A program made the translations under genes and the position numbers. Positions 36,636 through 50,342 of a stretch of DNA of 64,000 nucleotides are shown here, one piece after another. Location: NCBI GenBank assembly GCA_028023455.1, contig JAQFVV010000049.1, positions 7,038,855-7,102,854 on the forward strand, given 5' to 3'. The notes below the pieces were generated by a model, which was not told where the DNA came from, ran no database searches, and was given only the letters and a program-made list of their open reading frames with translations. How positions within the stretch are numbered: the first letter of the stretch is position 1; every line of letters starts with the position of its first letter. Origin of the DNA: Epiperipatus broadwayi (taxonomy: Eukaryota; Onychophora; Udeonychophora; Euonychophora; Peripatidae).

Positions 36636-39600
36636 GTGCCAGTCAAAATCGTGTATTCATTCAACAAGACCAATAATCCAAGCAAAAGTACCTTGAATCC
36701 AACCATGCACAAGATACAGATGTCAGGGTAAGGGTGAATCCTAACCTATTTGCCTGAACTATTGCCTCTCTGACTAATGGATAATGTTTATGATGACATG
36801 AGCAATGCTTGATTTTATTCCATCCCAGCTGGAGGTCATGGTTTACAAAGAGACTCAAAATAATAATGGGTTTATTGAAGAAATTAATGATTTAGTGAAT
36901 TGCAGAATGGTACAGAGGTGATTGGACATCGATTACTAATGGTTTAAACCATAATAATGATAATTATTTCTGGCAACATTATAAAGAAGTGAATTAAATC
37001 AAGGAAATACTACAAATAAATAGAGTAATTAACCTTAGAGATTTGGAGTGATGACAAACTAAGCTTATTTAAAATAATAATATTACAGGAATTTATTAAG
37101 AAATTTAGTTACAAAATAAGTTTTTGTTTATACAACTTGGTTATTTTTATTTAATTCATTTTGATGTGGCTTTGACAACAATGTAAAAGTTTGTTAATTG
37201 GTCTGCCAAAAACCAATCAGCAATAAAATATTATTAGCCCTCTTTAAGATATTATGAATAAATCTATTATATATATATATTACAAGACATGAAAATGGGC
37301 ATTTCAAACACTATTACATTTAAAATCATTTGTATATAATGAGTGTGGGAAGCAAAATAGTTCTTAAATAAACAATTGACAATTAGAGACAGCTTTAATT
37401 AATTAACAAAATTGGTTGGTGAAAAACGTGCCATCAGGGCAGAGAGCACTTCAGGTTTGCTAAATAAAAATATAAATATAATGATAAAGGCAGTATGATA
37501 TTATAGATTTACAACAAAAGAATAAATGATGTCTTACGAATCTCTGGGTGGCTTTGCTTGAAAGAAATCCCTGGTTTATACAGGTGGATGATGAGAAATG
37601 CTGGCCCTCCAGTCAAGCGTTGTTAGCCAAGAGGTTATCACACTCACCTTGCAAGCCAGTAGTTAGTTGCAGACAGATGTGGGTTCACATCCCGGCCAAT
37701 GCGATGACATATGAAAAAAAATGCTGGCCCTCCAGCCAAAAAATGTCTGAATAATAATAATAAATGTGATGTGCTGGCCTTTCCATACACATCTTAAATG
37801 ACAATGCCCGAAAATGGATCCCTTGGTATGAACTACGTCTACTTTGAGGGAGTGTGAAAAATTGGACTGGTCATAGTTAAATTTCCGAAGCTCCTGATGA
37901 GTAAGTAGCAAAGCAAAATACTAATAATAAATGAATCGTTGTAGCTATAATACATAATGCCTTAGACATATATAGATAGATAGTGTATCACTAACAAAAT
38001 TAATAACTTAATTCCTGATTAAAATAATCAGCTCCCTGACATAATGGCAAGTCCCAGAAACCTTAGGCCCTTACTGAATCAATCAGAAATTACACTATAA
38101 AAGGAAAGGCAAGAATTAAAACTAAAACATAAATTGTTTTCCACACTTTACAAATATTTCAAATAACTCATCATGGAAGATTACAAAATAGGACTGTCTT
38201 TAATTAACCTATACAGATTGGTCATTAAATATCAAACTCACTTCTGGTGAAGTTTGGCTATATACAGCATAATAAATTATACATCACAAATTTTCTATTT
38301 TCTGACAAATAAAATATATATGTATGAAACATATACTGATAAAATGCTATGATGAATGTGTTTCCAATGATTTTCTTTTAAGACATTTGTTTTACAGAAA
38401 TCATAATAGATTTACTTAACTGATTTACTAAAATTCTTTATTCTTTCAGAAAAAAATTTAGGGCTATTTTAAATTAGAGGTAATAATAAGATGCTTTTAA
38501 AATAATTTCAATCATCAAAATAAATTTATAATATGATGTGCAAAACTAAACGAGCTTTCTATTAATTAATTTACGGGAAATAAGTCTCCTGTAATGATTT
38601 TGACTGGAGAAAATCAGAGGGAGAGAATTTAAAATTAATAGCTCATCAAATTTTGTACTTAGCAATTTCAGTAAGTCAATATTATAAATAAACCAACAAA
38701 ATTTAATTTAAATTTGCCACATCAAAATAATGTGAGATTTTAGAAGAATTGATATTTTAAATTTAAAAGAAAAAAATTTAAGACGCATTTTAAAACTAAG
38801 CTGTATAAACAGATATAGATAATATAAATATAAATTAACATGGATTTAAACAAGTAAAATAGAATCAGTGGCTTGCAGCAAATTGGAGATTATAATAATA
38901 TACCTATTGGAGATGTTCCATGGCTTGACACAAGCATTTATACAGATCACTTAGCAGGCTTCCTTGACATGATAGTCTCCAGCTAGATGTTGAGAATGCT
39001 GGAAAGGCATGGATGAGCTGGTAGGACAGAGCTCCAGAAAGCAACGGCCGATCTTTTTAGCCAGTCATTCTTTGGCACGATGTACTATATATACTAATTA
39101 CTTTTCTTCAATGAACTCTTCACAAAAAATAATTATATTAATTCCTCTTATCAAAAATTTCCACTATTTATTTGATCTGGCTTTATCTATAGGATTCAAT
39201 CTTCAGTGCCAATTGCAATCGCTGTAAGTGTTTCTCTGAGGTTGGTGCCTGCTTTGGAGGGAAATCTATCAACATGCCCAAGGGTTCATTTGCTAATTAA
39301 AAGAAAACAGCAACAAGCATATTCAGTTTATCAGTCATTGTACTAACAAGCCTATTTAATTAAGGTTTAGATTAACAAAAATGTAACTTTTATTCAGAAA
39401 AATTTTAGTAATTTGGTACAATGACTTTCAAATTTAATATTTGATATAAAACTTAAGTATAAATTTACAAAATGTAATTGATCCTTTAATGTACATTTAT
39501 CAAAAGATAAATACAAAATGTTACCAACTGATTAATTTAAGAAAAAATGAACTTTAATGAAGAATTTAAAATATTTATAATATTTTATAGATATCTAGGA

Positions 39601-39863
39601 TTCAATTACATATAAATACCAATTTAATAAAATAAACATAATATACAGTTTTACAAATATAAAATAAATAAACTATTATAAAAGGTTAGTTAATCATAAA
39701 ATACAAATTAATTAGATAAAAATTATAATATTGATTATAATTATACTACCACCTATTATGTGGTAGGTGTCAGATAAGATAAAAGGTTTGGGTTCAAATC
39801 TATACTAGTGCTGATGACCTTGGCACTAGGTGAAGCAGAAATATGTACTATATTTCCAGCTTC
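36636..39863 (+). repeat. 3.3-kb non-coding interspersed repeat, copy C
   Basis: Near-identical to copy B. It preserves the empty RTE site (TTTGATATAAAACTTAAG, about 39440-39457) but has gained a SINE at 37613-37718. It starts right after an A-run (AAAAAAAAACGCAG) and ends in TTTCCAGCTTC before a TA run. Start and end lie next to A/T runs in all three copies. No terminal inverted repeat beyond a short GTGCCA-like similarity. Transposition mechanism unknown. Confidence 0.92.
37613..37718 (+). mobile_element. tRNA-derived SINE, subfamily 1, inserted in copy C
   Basis: TCAAGCGTTGTTAGCCAAGA start, A-box-like TTAGCCAAGAGG, B-box GGGTTCACATCCC, then a GCGATGACATATG end and A-run. The 17-bp word AAATGCTGGCCCTCCAG flanks it on both sides (37596-37612 and 37719-37735) and occurs once in copy B (about 26666-26682). 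This is a textbook filled/empty pair. The long duplication fits LINE-mediated retroposition. Confidence 0.96.
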
Positions 39864-40270
39864 AATATATATATATAGTGTGACCCTGTGTTATTGTGCA
39901 TTGTCCTATTTAACTGTTTAACTTATATGTTCATGCTGTTTTAAAAAAATAAATAATTAATAGATGATAAAATTTATTGGAAAGTAAAATATGAATAAAT
40001 TATGCTATCCAAGTTTTATTCAACCAATATAATTAATATTCAAGTGGTTATTAGTACTAAATATAAATTTTGCAATAACTTAAAAGTTATTAAAATATGT
40101 AGATCATAATTAATTAATAAGATGTTTTAAGATAGAAATTGAAGTGTAATTTATGCTTAGTTTTATGAAGAATGAAAAGTAAATAAAGTTAATTATAATA
40201 AGACTGAATAAAGTTAATTTTTATGTTTAAAAAAATTATGAATTAATTAATAGTCTTATAAATATAAACA
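39864..40270. other. AT-rich spacer
   Basis: A TA run at 39866-39880, then AT-rich sequence. Nothing recognised. Confidence 0.5.
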
Positions 40271-40274
40271 TATA

Positions 40275-40878
40275 GATTTGAACTCAGACTTTCAAGCCCT
40301 TCACTATTCACACTATTTCATACTACTGATACACATGACCACACACATGCAGAAAAAATAAATAATCACCAATCTACATATTTTGTGCTAAACCAGCACT
40401 CATTAATTGGTCCAGATTACCATCTCCCAAACATATATATAATCAGTGCTCAGTTTATATTAAGATAAAAAGTCCTTACACTTTAATAAACATGCTTCAA
40501 CCAATTCCAACCACTAACTCTTCATCCATTCAACCATTGAAAATCTGATGATAGAATTTCCAAATTTTATGCTGATGCCAAATATTGTCATGCCCATGTT
40601 GACCTCAGGTTATTCTGACCCCTTATGTATAGGAGCAGTATCTATTTAAATACATAGAAGAAGGATTAAAATGTAAGGATTTACTATCTTAATATAAACT
40701 GAGCACTAATTATACATACATATGGGAGATGGTAATCTGGTCCAACTGATAAGTGCTGGTTTAGCAAAAAATACATATATTGGTGATTATTTATCTTTTC
40801 TGCATGTGTGTGGTCATGTGTATTAAAAGTATGAGATAGTGTGGATAGTTAAGGGGCTTGAAAGTCTGAGTTCAAATC
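40275..40878. repeat. Head-to-head inverted pair of R2 repeats
   Basis: Left arm 40275-40490 (begins GATTTGAACTCAGACTTTC) and right arm 40662-40878 (ends GAAAGTCTGAGTTCAAATC) are near-complementary. The 170-bp spacer continues R2-type sequence (TTCAACCATTGAAAATCTGA). The right arm is in the same orientation as the copies at 33.4 and 61.7 kb; the left is inverted. Confidence 0.88.
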
Positions 40879-40884
40879 ACATGT

Positions 40885-41535
40885 ATTTAAAATTAGGCTC
40901 CATGTATAAGAGTGCCTGGTATTTCAAATCTTAGTAGATTTATTTTTGTCATAATAGCATTATTAAATTGATTATCGAGTTGATTAATAATTTATTTAAG
41001 TTATCATTTTACTAGAGTTCAACAGATTTAAATATTTGATTACAGTTAGTGTATTTTAAAATAATAATAAAGTTAGTTTAAAAATGCCATTTAATTATTA
41101 AACAGGTTAAACTTACAAGGCATAAAGTAATTTCCTGTCTGGGTATTATAAATGTATATGCATGTGTGGGGATTTATTAAGAATGGTATTTGTAATTAGG
41201 AAAGTTAATTTTAGTTTATTAAGTTATCTAAATAATAAGTGAATGATTAATTTAACATTAGAAGTGTTCTAAATGACTAAGTTTAAGAGTTTCTGATAAA
41301 TTAAAAAGTGATAATTTAAAATAATAAAAGATTTATTCTATTGTTTTATTTTTTATTAATTAAATAATTAATAAAAGTAAAGTTCAACTTTTTGAAAGTT
41401 TAAATTGTCACATGATCATTGGAACTAGATCAATGTTACATAATTTTTTAATTAGTTTTGTGTTATCATTAACATTTTTTTTATAGATGTCAGTTTTTTA
41501 ATGGGTGTGACTAGTTAAAAATGCCTATCAAATAA
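40885..41535. other. Anonymous AT-rich DNA
   Basis: No gene or shared repeat recognised. Confidence 0.5.
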
Positions 41536-41539
41536 AAGG

Positions 41540-41739
41540 TATATAAGGGATTTTTCAGTATATGCTTGCTTGCTTTTTCCTGACTGAACCCTCAATAAGA
41601 AGACAGTAATATTTAATGTTCATTTCTTTTTGTTCTATTTAAATGCAAAAGTGTTAATTTTTTTAAAGCCTTTATTTTTTTTCTTAACCATCCTGCCATC
41701 TGTTCTGATTATAATCAAATTGGCTAAAAAATGGTAAGT
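41540..41739 (+). promoter_or_regulatory. Possible TATA box and first-exon donor (speculative)
   Basis: TATATAAGG at 41540-41548 is a fair TATA box. About 190 bp downstream, AAAAAATGGTAAGTTTT (from about 41727) puts an ATG directly before a consensus 5' splice site (GTAAGT at 41734). Such an arrangement would fit a non-coding first exon whose last codon is the start codon. In DNA this AT-rich both signals also arise by chance. Confidence 0.15.
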
Positions 41740-41744
41740 TTTAT

Positions 41745-44700
41745 GTTATTGTAGCAAAATTATGCTCATTTTAAAGCCTAAAAATTACTGTAAGATACCG
41801 CTCTCTCTAGAATTATTTTACAAGTAAAAAATCAATAATATTTAAATTTGAACCTAGAACAATGGAAGAAGACACACTTTCCAAGGTGCTGATTGGTTGT
41901 TTGTCATTTTGAACAAAAAAGAGTGCTTGCCAACAATTTTAACAGCTCCAAGTTCTTTGTTTTGATTTTCAAAATAAAAATGAATGTTTTTAGAGTATTT
42001 TTTAGTAATTTTTTACATATTATAAATTATTTTGATAAAGTATGCTGAAAATATAATTATTTTTGAAGAATACTTAAGATTTTAGTAAAATTCTTTACTT
42101 TTACATGAACATATATTATGAAAGAAATCAATGATATATGCAGCATTTTCTAATAGGTTACAAATGTTCTTTTTCGCTTCTCTGCTATAGCATGTTTTTA
42201 TAATTATAAATAGAAATTTATTTTAAAAAAACTTTCATTCACTTTTATAAGCTGACAAATTATTAATTTTCTTTTTACAAGTGAAACTAAAATGAATATA
42301 ATATTAAAAGATGAGTATATTATTACTGCTGATTTTGTAATTGACCAATCAAAAGTTTAGAATTTTAGCTCACTTGACCAGCCAGAATTTTTGACAGCAC
42401 AACGGTTAATCAATAGTATATTGCTAGAAAAAAATAATAAAGTATGAGTCTTCTGTGCTTAACCTAATCTAGGAAATTCTAAAGAAAATGACAAGAATGT
42501 GTAAAGAAAACTATTGTTTTTTATTAATGCTTTTAATCCAACCATACCTAAACAGAAAGTTACAGTGTGAAAAGGTAACATGTTTTACATTATTTTTTAA
42601 AACCATAATAAATATTTTATTGGACCATTCCTATTTAATATTTTTTTTATTAAAATATAATTCAAATTAACCATTGAAAGACTTTTGAAATTTAATTTAA
42701 AGAAAAGAAGAAGTGCTTCAATGAAAATTAATATTACTTAATCTTAAAATGTGCCACTTTCAAATATTTCATTGATTATTACATTTTTAAGTATTGTCTT
42801 GATAAAGACTTTTAAATGCTGATTTGCCTATTTGATAAAAGATGAATTTTATTCTGAAATAACTTTATTAATGTTTAAGAGAACTTTTAAGATATAAAAT
42901 AAGTAAATACACTAATAATAAATTTATAAAAAACATCACTTTAATAACAATATTATAAAATATAAAACTAAACTATTTGCATTGCTGACTTTTAAATAAA
43001 TAGTAATTTTTTAAATTGCTATTATTAAGTGCTTTTGAAAAAAAGTACTATTTTAAAAAAAGTTTTAAAATGTTATTTAAAAAAAAGAAACTGTTCATTT
43101 CCAATGTATAACCATGAACCGATTTTATGAAAGAATTTTTGATCATGTTTGCTACAGAAGTTTTAAAAAGTAATATAATAAAACAAGCCATAGCTAATTC
43201 TTTGATGAAACCTGTGAGTGAATAAATGGATCTAAAATCTTTTGCAGAAATTGTTTGTTAAATGATTCTATTTTGTACTGTTTGTCTCCAGAAGGTCATA
43301 AGTGCTTTATTGTTGTAAAAATGTGATAAGATATGGATGCTTCACTCTTAAAACTAATTCACCAGCAAAATGACATTGTTTTTCCATGTCAAATTGTTCA
43401 CTGCAGACAGACTCAGATAAAGAATTAAGGATATTTTTTTTAAAATAATTTATTATTATTATTTTTATTATTATATATATTTTTAATATTATGTCAAGGT
43501 ATTTTTTAATTATATGATATAATTATACACTTACTCTTATGATAGAGAAGATAAAATTATACATTTTTTATTATTGGTTTAAAGTGAGTTATATGAGATA
43601 CATTTTTCAGGTAAAGATATACATGTTTATGGGTAAATAGCCAATATATGATTTATCAAAAGCTCACAATAGTTTTTAAATAGTATGATGTAATAATTTC
43701 ATTATAAAGTTTCTCATTGTCCAAGGTATCTATTAGTATTATATTTAACAATATTTGTCTATGCTATTAATATCCACTTTAGTTTATAAAATTTTATGCT
43801 GTTTTTATTGAATATGTATATTTCTTATTAATTTCAAAATATTTATTATGCTACTTAAAGTATTTTTAGTCATTTGACTTGCATTTTATTTGTTGGTTTC
43901 ATACATTGTTTAATGTATGTATTTTTAGAATTGGAAAATATATTTCTCTAGCTTTTTCAGTGATAATTTTTTTATTTTGTCATGGTTTAACCTATGATAT
44001 ATTCTAATCACTTTTAATACCTGTGGGATGCATGTAGTTTTATTAAAAGATGTATCTTACTTATGTTGTACTTTGTAGAATGAAGCTTGCTCTCCCCAAG
44101 GTTTAGTAATTATTTCTCATGAAAGGATTGTATTTTCCATATTTTATGAATATTTTCATGATTAGTTGATGTAGCTTGATCTCTAGAGAAAATCTTTTCC
44201 ATGGGATATATTCCATTTACTTGTGTTGAGACCTTGTCTAAATATATATCTACCTAAGATGAAGGTATTGGAATATGCCATTGTTTATTTACAGTCATGT
44301 AGTTGTTGCTCTGAGGAGCCTTTCTTTCTTCTTTTATCCCTCATGCAGATATTGTTATTTATCCACCATGTAAGATGAAGTTGAATGTATTAATATTGTC
44401 ATGGCAATGGTAAGGTAGAATTTTGAAGTGGATAGTCACTTCAGGATCACTTTTCTCTCTGTAGTGTTTAGCTTTGTGCCTTTCCAGCAGTTTACAAGAA
44501 AATTAACAAATATATTAATAATTTAATGTTTATATGTGTATAGCATAATAAGAGGTGCACATATGCGATATTATCATTATCACCATCGAGAAGTAGTTCA
44601 CTGATAGATTGGTAGGACAATTAAAAAATTTAAATAATTTATTATGTGGATATGAGCAAAATCTAGTATGTTGAGTGCATGGCTTCTGAAGTATTTTCTC

Positions 44701-47700
44701 ATATTTTTTATTGTTAAGTAAATAATGCCAGAGAATAATTTTTTTATTTGTGTTTTATATGATAATTAATATTATCATAATACTTTGCTGGTAAAATTCA
44801 GTCATCTGTCAGTTAAGATTTACATTTTTCTAATTTTCAGATATGTTTTTGTAAATGTAATATCTAAAATATTATAAGTTAATATAATAAGTAATAGTAG
44901 TTTTACTGGACATAAAGTGTATCTTAAATAATTTTTATTATTATTATATTTTGAAAGCTGTTTAGCAAATGATTATTTAAAAAAAAAAAAAACCCTAAAA
45001 AAAATATGTTAAAAGTAAATTAGAAGAATAAATGAAGTAGCTTTGTTTTAAAAATAAATGTGCCATAGAATAAATCACCCAATATTTGTTAGTAATCAAG
45101 AATATTTGCAAGTGTAAGCGATTATGTTATCAATTATTTTTATTGCATCGTGTATAATGCAACAACGCCTATGCTTGCAGATGACTTTTCTTAGGCAAAA
45201 AGTTGTAAATAATTTTTTGTAAATTGTAAATGTGATGTTAAATGTAAATAAATGTATTTATTATTATTAGAATTTAGTCTTTGTTTTCTATATATGATTT
45301 TTTGTGTCCTGAATTCTTAATTATATTGCAGAAATTTTGGTAAATCAGATAATCTTATAAAACACAGATCCAAATTTAAAAATGCAAAAGTTGCATGTGT
45401 GTTACAGTTCCAAAGATTGGAGTTGCATTTAAAAGTCTCAACTATTCATTTGATTTGATTTTGAAATAATTCATTATACATTTCAGAATGATTTATTATT
45501 TTATGAAAATATTACATTAGTTCATAAATTGATTTTAGATTGTGTTGTTGATCGGTATTAGAAGGATATGAAAAAGTACCCTTTCTTTCTACATACTGGA
45601 ATTTCATCCTAGGAGAAAGACTTTGCTTTTCCAAACTTATAATTTGATTAAATATGATTATTAGTTAGATTATTATAAGATATTGGGATACATTAGTTTA
45701 TAAAAGAAGTGTAGGTTTCCTTTAGTCTACTAGGATGTCATTCATTTATTCAACAGCATGATATGATGATTAATATTCAAGATTAATAAAGAGAGAACTC
45801 TGAGATCATTATATTTTATTTCATGATCATTTAAATTAATTTTATTATTGCAAAATTTAATAGTGTGGCATTAAGAAACTAATTATAGTTCATTGCACTA
45901 TTAGAAAAGAACATTAGTTTTTACTCTAGAAGAGTATGTCAGATCAGATTATGGCAATAAAATGAATTGGTCATTAATATTGATTTTTCTTAAGATATTT
46001 TAAGAAAGAATAACAGAAAATCATTATAAGATTTTATATCACATATAAACTACCTATTCTACTTGGGAGATGCATTTTAATATGGGAAGGTTGATTAATT
46101 TAAATAGTAATGCATAAGAACGAGTGAGTTTTCTCCTCTTCTTAATTTATTTATGTTATAATAATATGCTTTTGTCATTTATTTTGATTCCCTTTATATT
46201 TTGATGCATATCTCTGGACTAAATGTTAATATAACCAATAATCCACTGAGCTTAGTTGAAGGATAATTTCATCATTGTCCTGATAGTTGGTAAGAGACTT
46301 GATTCTTTTATTTAAGGTTAAAATGATCCCCTGACTGTAAGGGAAGATATGACCTTTTTTGCTATTTCTTTCTCTTTAGATTAGAATATATATTATTGTT
46401 ACTATGCTATGCTTTTTTGTATTATTATTTAGAACTCCTCAAGAAAGTATTGTTGTTTCAGGTAAACTATTTTATTTTATTTTTAATTTAAATATTTATA
46501 TATGTGCATATTATACTTAATGAATAATCTGTATGGACGAAAAGACTAGATAGATAGTTAGATACATTATATTTATCTTAAAAATAAAGCTAAATCAAAG
46601 GAGGTATTAAAAATATCAGACATGATATGTTTATAGTACATTTAAATACTGTGTTTCTGAGATAATTTGACTTTAATTCTTTCATATTACATCATTAGAA
46701 TTCTCATTCGACACTACTTTATTTAGGCCTTGTCAGCATATACTTATCTGAGGATAAGATTATTTTATTGTTTAATGTTGACGTCTGAAAAAATAGATAA
46801 ATGATGAATTCAACTTTATTTAGTTAAAAGATTTGTATATTTAAGATATTTACTTACAGCTGCTGTTAATACATTAAATCATTTTTATATTGAAATTTCA
46901 ATTATAACATAGTAAAAATGACTTGGTATGATTGACATAAATATAAAAATTTAGTCAAATCTCCACGTAGTGTGTATATAATAATAAATCTGATGTAGAG
47001 TTTAATATGTTTATGGGGTAATTAATGATATCCTTTTCTTTAGTTTTTCTTTCCAGAACTTCAACAAAGTTTATGAAAAAGATTTATCTTGTTATTTATT
47101 TATGTTCTTCGTGTAAATATTATAATAAATTACAGTTCCTAATAATAGTTGAATTATTAAAGTTAATAAACTTATACTTATACTTGTTTATCCGTATCTC
47201 AGTTTTATTATAAATAAAATATAAATGATTTTTCTTAATTTAATTCCATATTCTGTTTTATTTATTTCATTCTCTTATCTGAATCGACTTCAGTCATATA
47301 TCAGGCCTAATGAAAGAAAATTAGATTATTTAAGGCATATTTTGGAATTAATAAAATATATCTTTAATTTCAAAATATATTATTTATATCCTTTTCGTAT
47401 CTACTGACAGATGTATATGTAAAATTAATTTTGAAAGATTAAAGACTCATTATTTACATCTCCCAAACCCCTTATAAATATTGGCAAAGGTTTTTTCCCT
47501 TCTTATTTATATTAATGTTTATAACTTGTTTATGAACAACATATACCATTATAGAATTTAATGCCTCAAATCATAGAGCTAAATAAAGCCCTCCTCACCC
47601 CTTCCCCACTTAAGTACTATTTCAATTTGGATGCATGAATTCATAGTGCATTTTAAGCACACACATACTTTTATAATATATATCCAAAGCAAAATAGCCG

Positions 47701-49035
47701 TCTAATTATTTATATCTAATTGAATTTTATTTAAGAAAGTTTGTTTATTAATACATGCAGAAATTGTCGTGAGTAAAATTTAATCGAATTTTGTTTTCAG
47801 GCTAATATTTTAAAGTTACATGATTTTCTATTTTATTTATAATTACTAGTATAGCGATAGGCAGTATTGAATTATATGTATACACACATGCACCAACTTA
47901 CTATCGTTTTTTTTTACATGACACAATATGATATAAGCAAGAGTAACTGTCGCTCTAGCGCTGTCTATTGTAAATTTGAATAATAGTGGATTCATAGATG
48001 GTAGTGCTTTTAAATGCTTATTCTGAGATCTGACATTTAATTTTTCTTTTTATTAATGAGAATTTGGAATTCAATATTTGAATTAATGCACATGTTATGA
48101 TCCTCTGAATATAAATATGAATTTATATAAAAGAATGCATAATTGAAATAAAGATTCTAATGCATGGTGTTAAAAGCATGCTAGTTAAAGGTTAATTTTT
48201 GTTATCTTATAGACGCATCCATATATAAATATACTTATTATGTTTCATAAAATTTTAGAGCATTTGAAAAAAAACAGTTATTAAATACTTCACTTAGAGG
48301 CAAATTTTATCATATAGTTGTCTTTGTTATAGAATTGATGAATGAGAACATATTTAGCGCTTTCTATTCTTGATTACTCTTTAGTTAAGAGTACCTGTCT
48401 CAAAAAAATTATAAACTTGTTAGGAATTTAAAAGAATTTTTAAGTTTTATTAATTCTAGATTATGAAAATTTGTCCTAAGAATTTGTCTACATGGCTTAT
48501 ATATATAATCCCAGAAAATATAAGTTTTCCATATATTTTCTGAACATACTTTTTTGAAGTTTTTTTTTTATCTAGCTGAAATTTATCACAAATGTAGTGG
48601 TACAGTTAATATTTTGACCGAAATTTTTTTATAACATTTTATTCAACAAATAATAAATTTAAAAAATTGGAGCCAATGTTAGGAAATCATCCAGAAGTAA
48701 CTTTGTATGTTACATTTAAACTTGTTAGATTGTATTTGAAATTTTATTAACATATTGTTCTTATTTTCTTGAATTTCTTATTTATATATATATATTCAAG
48801 TTTTGTTCTTTTCAGTACATTTTTCACTTTAGTTCAATTATATTACAATTATTTCTTAACTCAAAATCCTGATTAAACTCTTTCACTTTAAATGCATTTT
48901 TAAACATCCACTTCACATTTTTTTAGTAAGACCTACATGATTCATATTATAATTTAACTTCCTATATTTAATTTATACATTATATTTGTAATTTATATTC
49001 AATCACAGATTTCTGAAACATGACCAAAGTCATTT
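41745..49035. other. Anonymous AT-rich DNA, possibly intronic
   Basis: Over 7 kb without a supportable exon or shared repeat. Polypyrimidine-CAG|GTAAA words occur at 43609 and 46452-46457 and a polypyrimidine-TAG at about 46379. Open frames (42488-42670, 47025-47213, 47225-47407) are Ile/Leu/Tyr/Phe-rich and look like chance. Confidence 0.4.
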
Positions 49036-49059
49036 GTAAAATATAAATGAAACCCAAGA

Positions 49060-49190
49060 TGTGTATTTCATGCTGAATCAGCACTCATCAGTTGGCATAG
49101 ATCACAATGTCATACACATATCTCCATCACTTAATTATTATTAAGTAGATACAAATTTACTATAGTTTCAATATAAATGTCAAACTTTCT
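49060..49190 (-). repeat. R2 dispersed repeat, fragment
   Basis: GTATTTCATGCTGAATCAGC then ACTCATCAGTTGG is the reverse complement of the core of the 61.9-kb and 33.5-kb copies. Only about 130 bp are recognisable. Confidence 0.65.
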
Positions 49191-49344
49191 CTACTGAAAA
49201 TTTTGAAACAGTGTAATAAAATTTTGTTTCATGGCTTAACGTTTTCTAAATAAGTATGAAATGAAAATAAAAATTAAAAATTGACTATATCAGCTTGTAA
49301 ATATAAGTTTTGGGTATTACACATATCAAAATAAGTATTATGAA

Positions 49345-49970
49345 TGATACTAATAAGTGCTGGATTTTGAGTTGATATTTTAGATCTAGTGTCTGAATAT
49401 TCTAGCTCCTCACTGAGCCATAATCTCAAAACCAATTGATCTGGGGATGAAAATGTTCCAGATAGAGATTGTAAATATTTTCTCTTACCACACTCATCAA
49501 TTAAGAGCTTGTTTGAGCTATTGGTATACTCTCTGTATTACATTTTTGTAAATACAAGCTTATAAAAGTGATGTCATGTTATATATGACTTGCTTTATTG
49601 ATTATTATAATTTTACCTTTATGGATTTGGCTACGCTGAGACTATTAATATATGGTAGATCTGAATTTGGTTCAGTCCCTTATAGCTATTTAAGTTAGAT
49701 AGCTGGAGTAAAAGACATTTTCATGTCTGAAATCTTCAGAGTTTCTACTTAAATATTACTTATGAAATAAGTGCTGGGTTTTGAGTTGATATTTTAGATC
49801 TAGTGTCTGAATATTCTAGCTCCTCACTAAGGTGAGCCATAAGCTCAAAACCAATTGGTCTGTGGATAAGAATGTTCCAGATAGAGATTTTAAATATTTT
49901 CTCTTATCACACTTATCAATTAAGAGCTTGTCTGAATTATTGGTATTCTCACTGTATTGTATTATATGAA
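49345..49970. repeat. Diverged relative of the 18.7-19.6 kb foldback, partly duplicated
   Basis: AGTGCTGGATTTTGAGTTGA, TTTTAGATCTAGTGTCTGAA and CTAGCTCCTCACTGAG start a unit at about 49357, and nearly the same sequence starts again at about 49770. Between them are the ACAAGCTTATAAAA and ATAGCTATTTAAGTTAGATA blocks known from the right arm of the 18.7-kb palindrome. It is therefore a single-arm copy followed by a direct partial duplicate. Confidence 0.75.
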
Positions 49971-49974
49971 TGAT

Positions 49975-50342
49975 ATTCTATGTCTAACCACAAACAATTT
50001 TCATATTCATGTTGCACTAGTCTACATACAAGCAACATGTCAATAATGTGTAATGAAAGATATTATACGTATGTATATGAAAACAGATGCATTTATAAAA
50101 TATTTTAATGATTAATTATAAACAGGTCAATATTATTTTAATTCAATCAAATATAAGTTAAATGTTAAATGCATACATCTATATGCATATATAAACTAAA
50201 TACAGACATATGCATATGCCAACATAAAAGTAAAATATGTAATTATTAATATTAAATTCTTTTTTAAATTGTAAAGAAAAGTTTTTAATATAAGAAAATA
50301 TAACAATCCGAAAGTTCCTTTGTTTTTTAACTTTGTATTTTT
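49975..50342. other. AT-rich spacer
   Basis: Nothing recognised. Confidence 0.5.
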
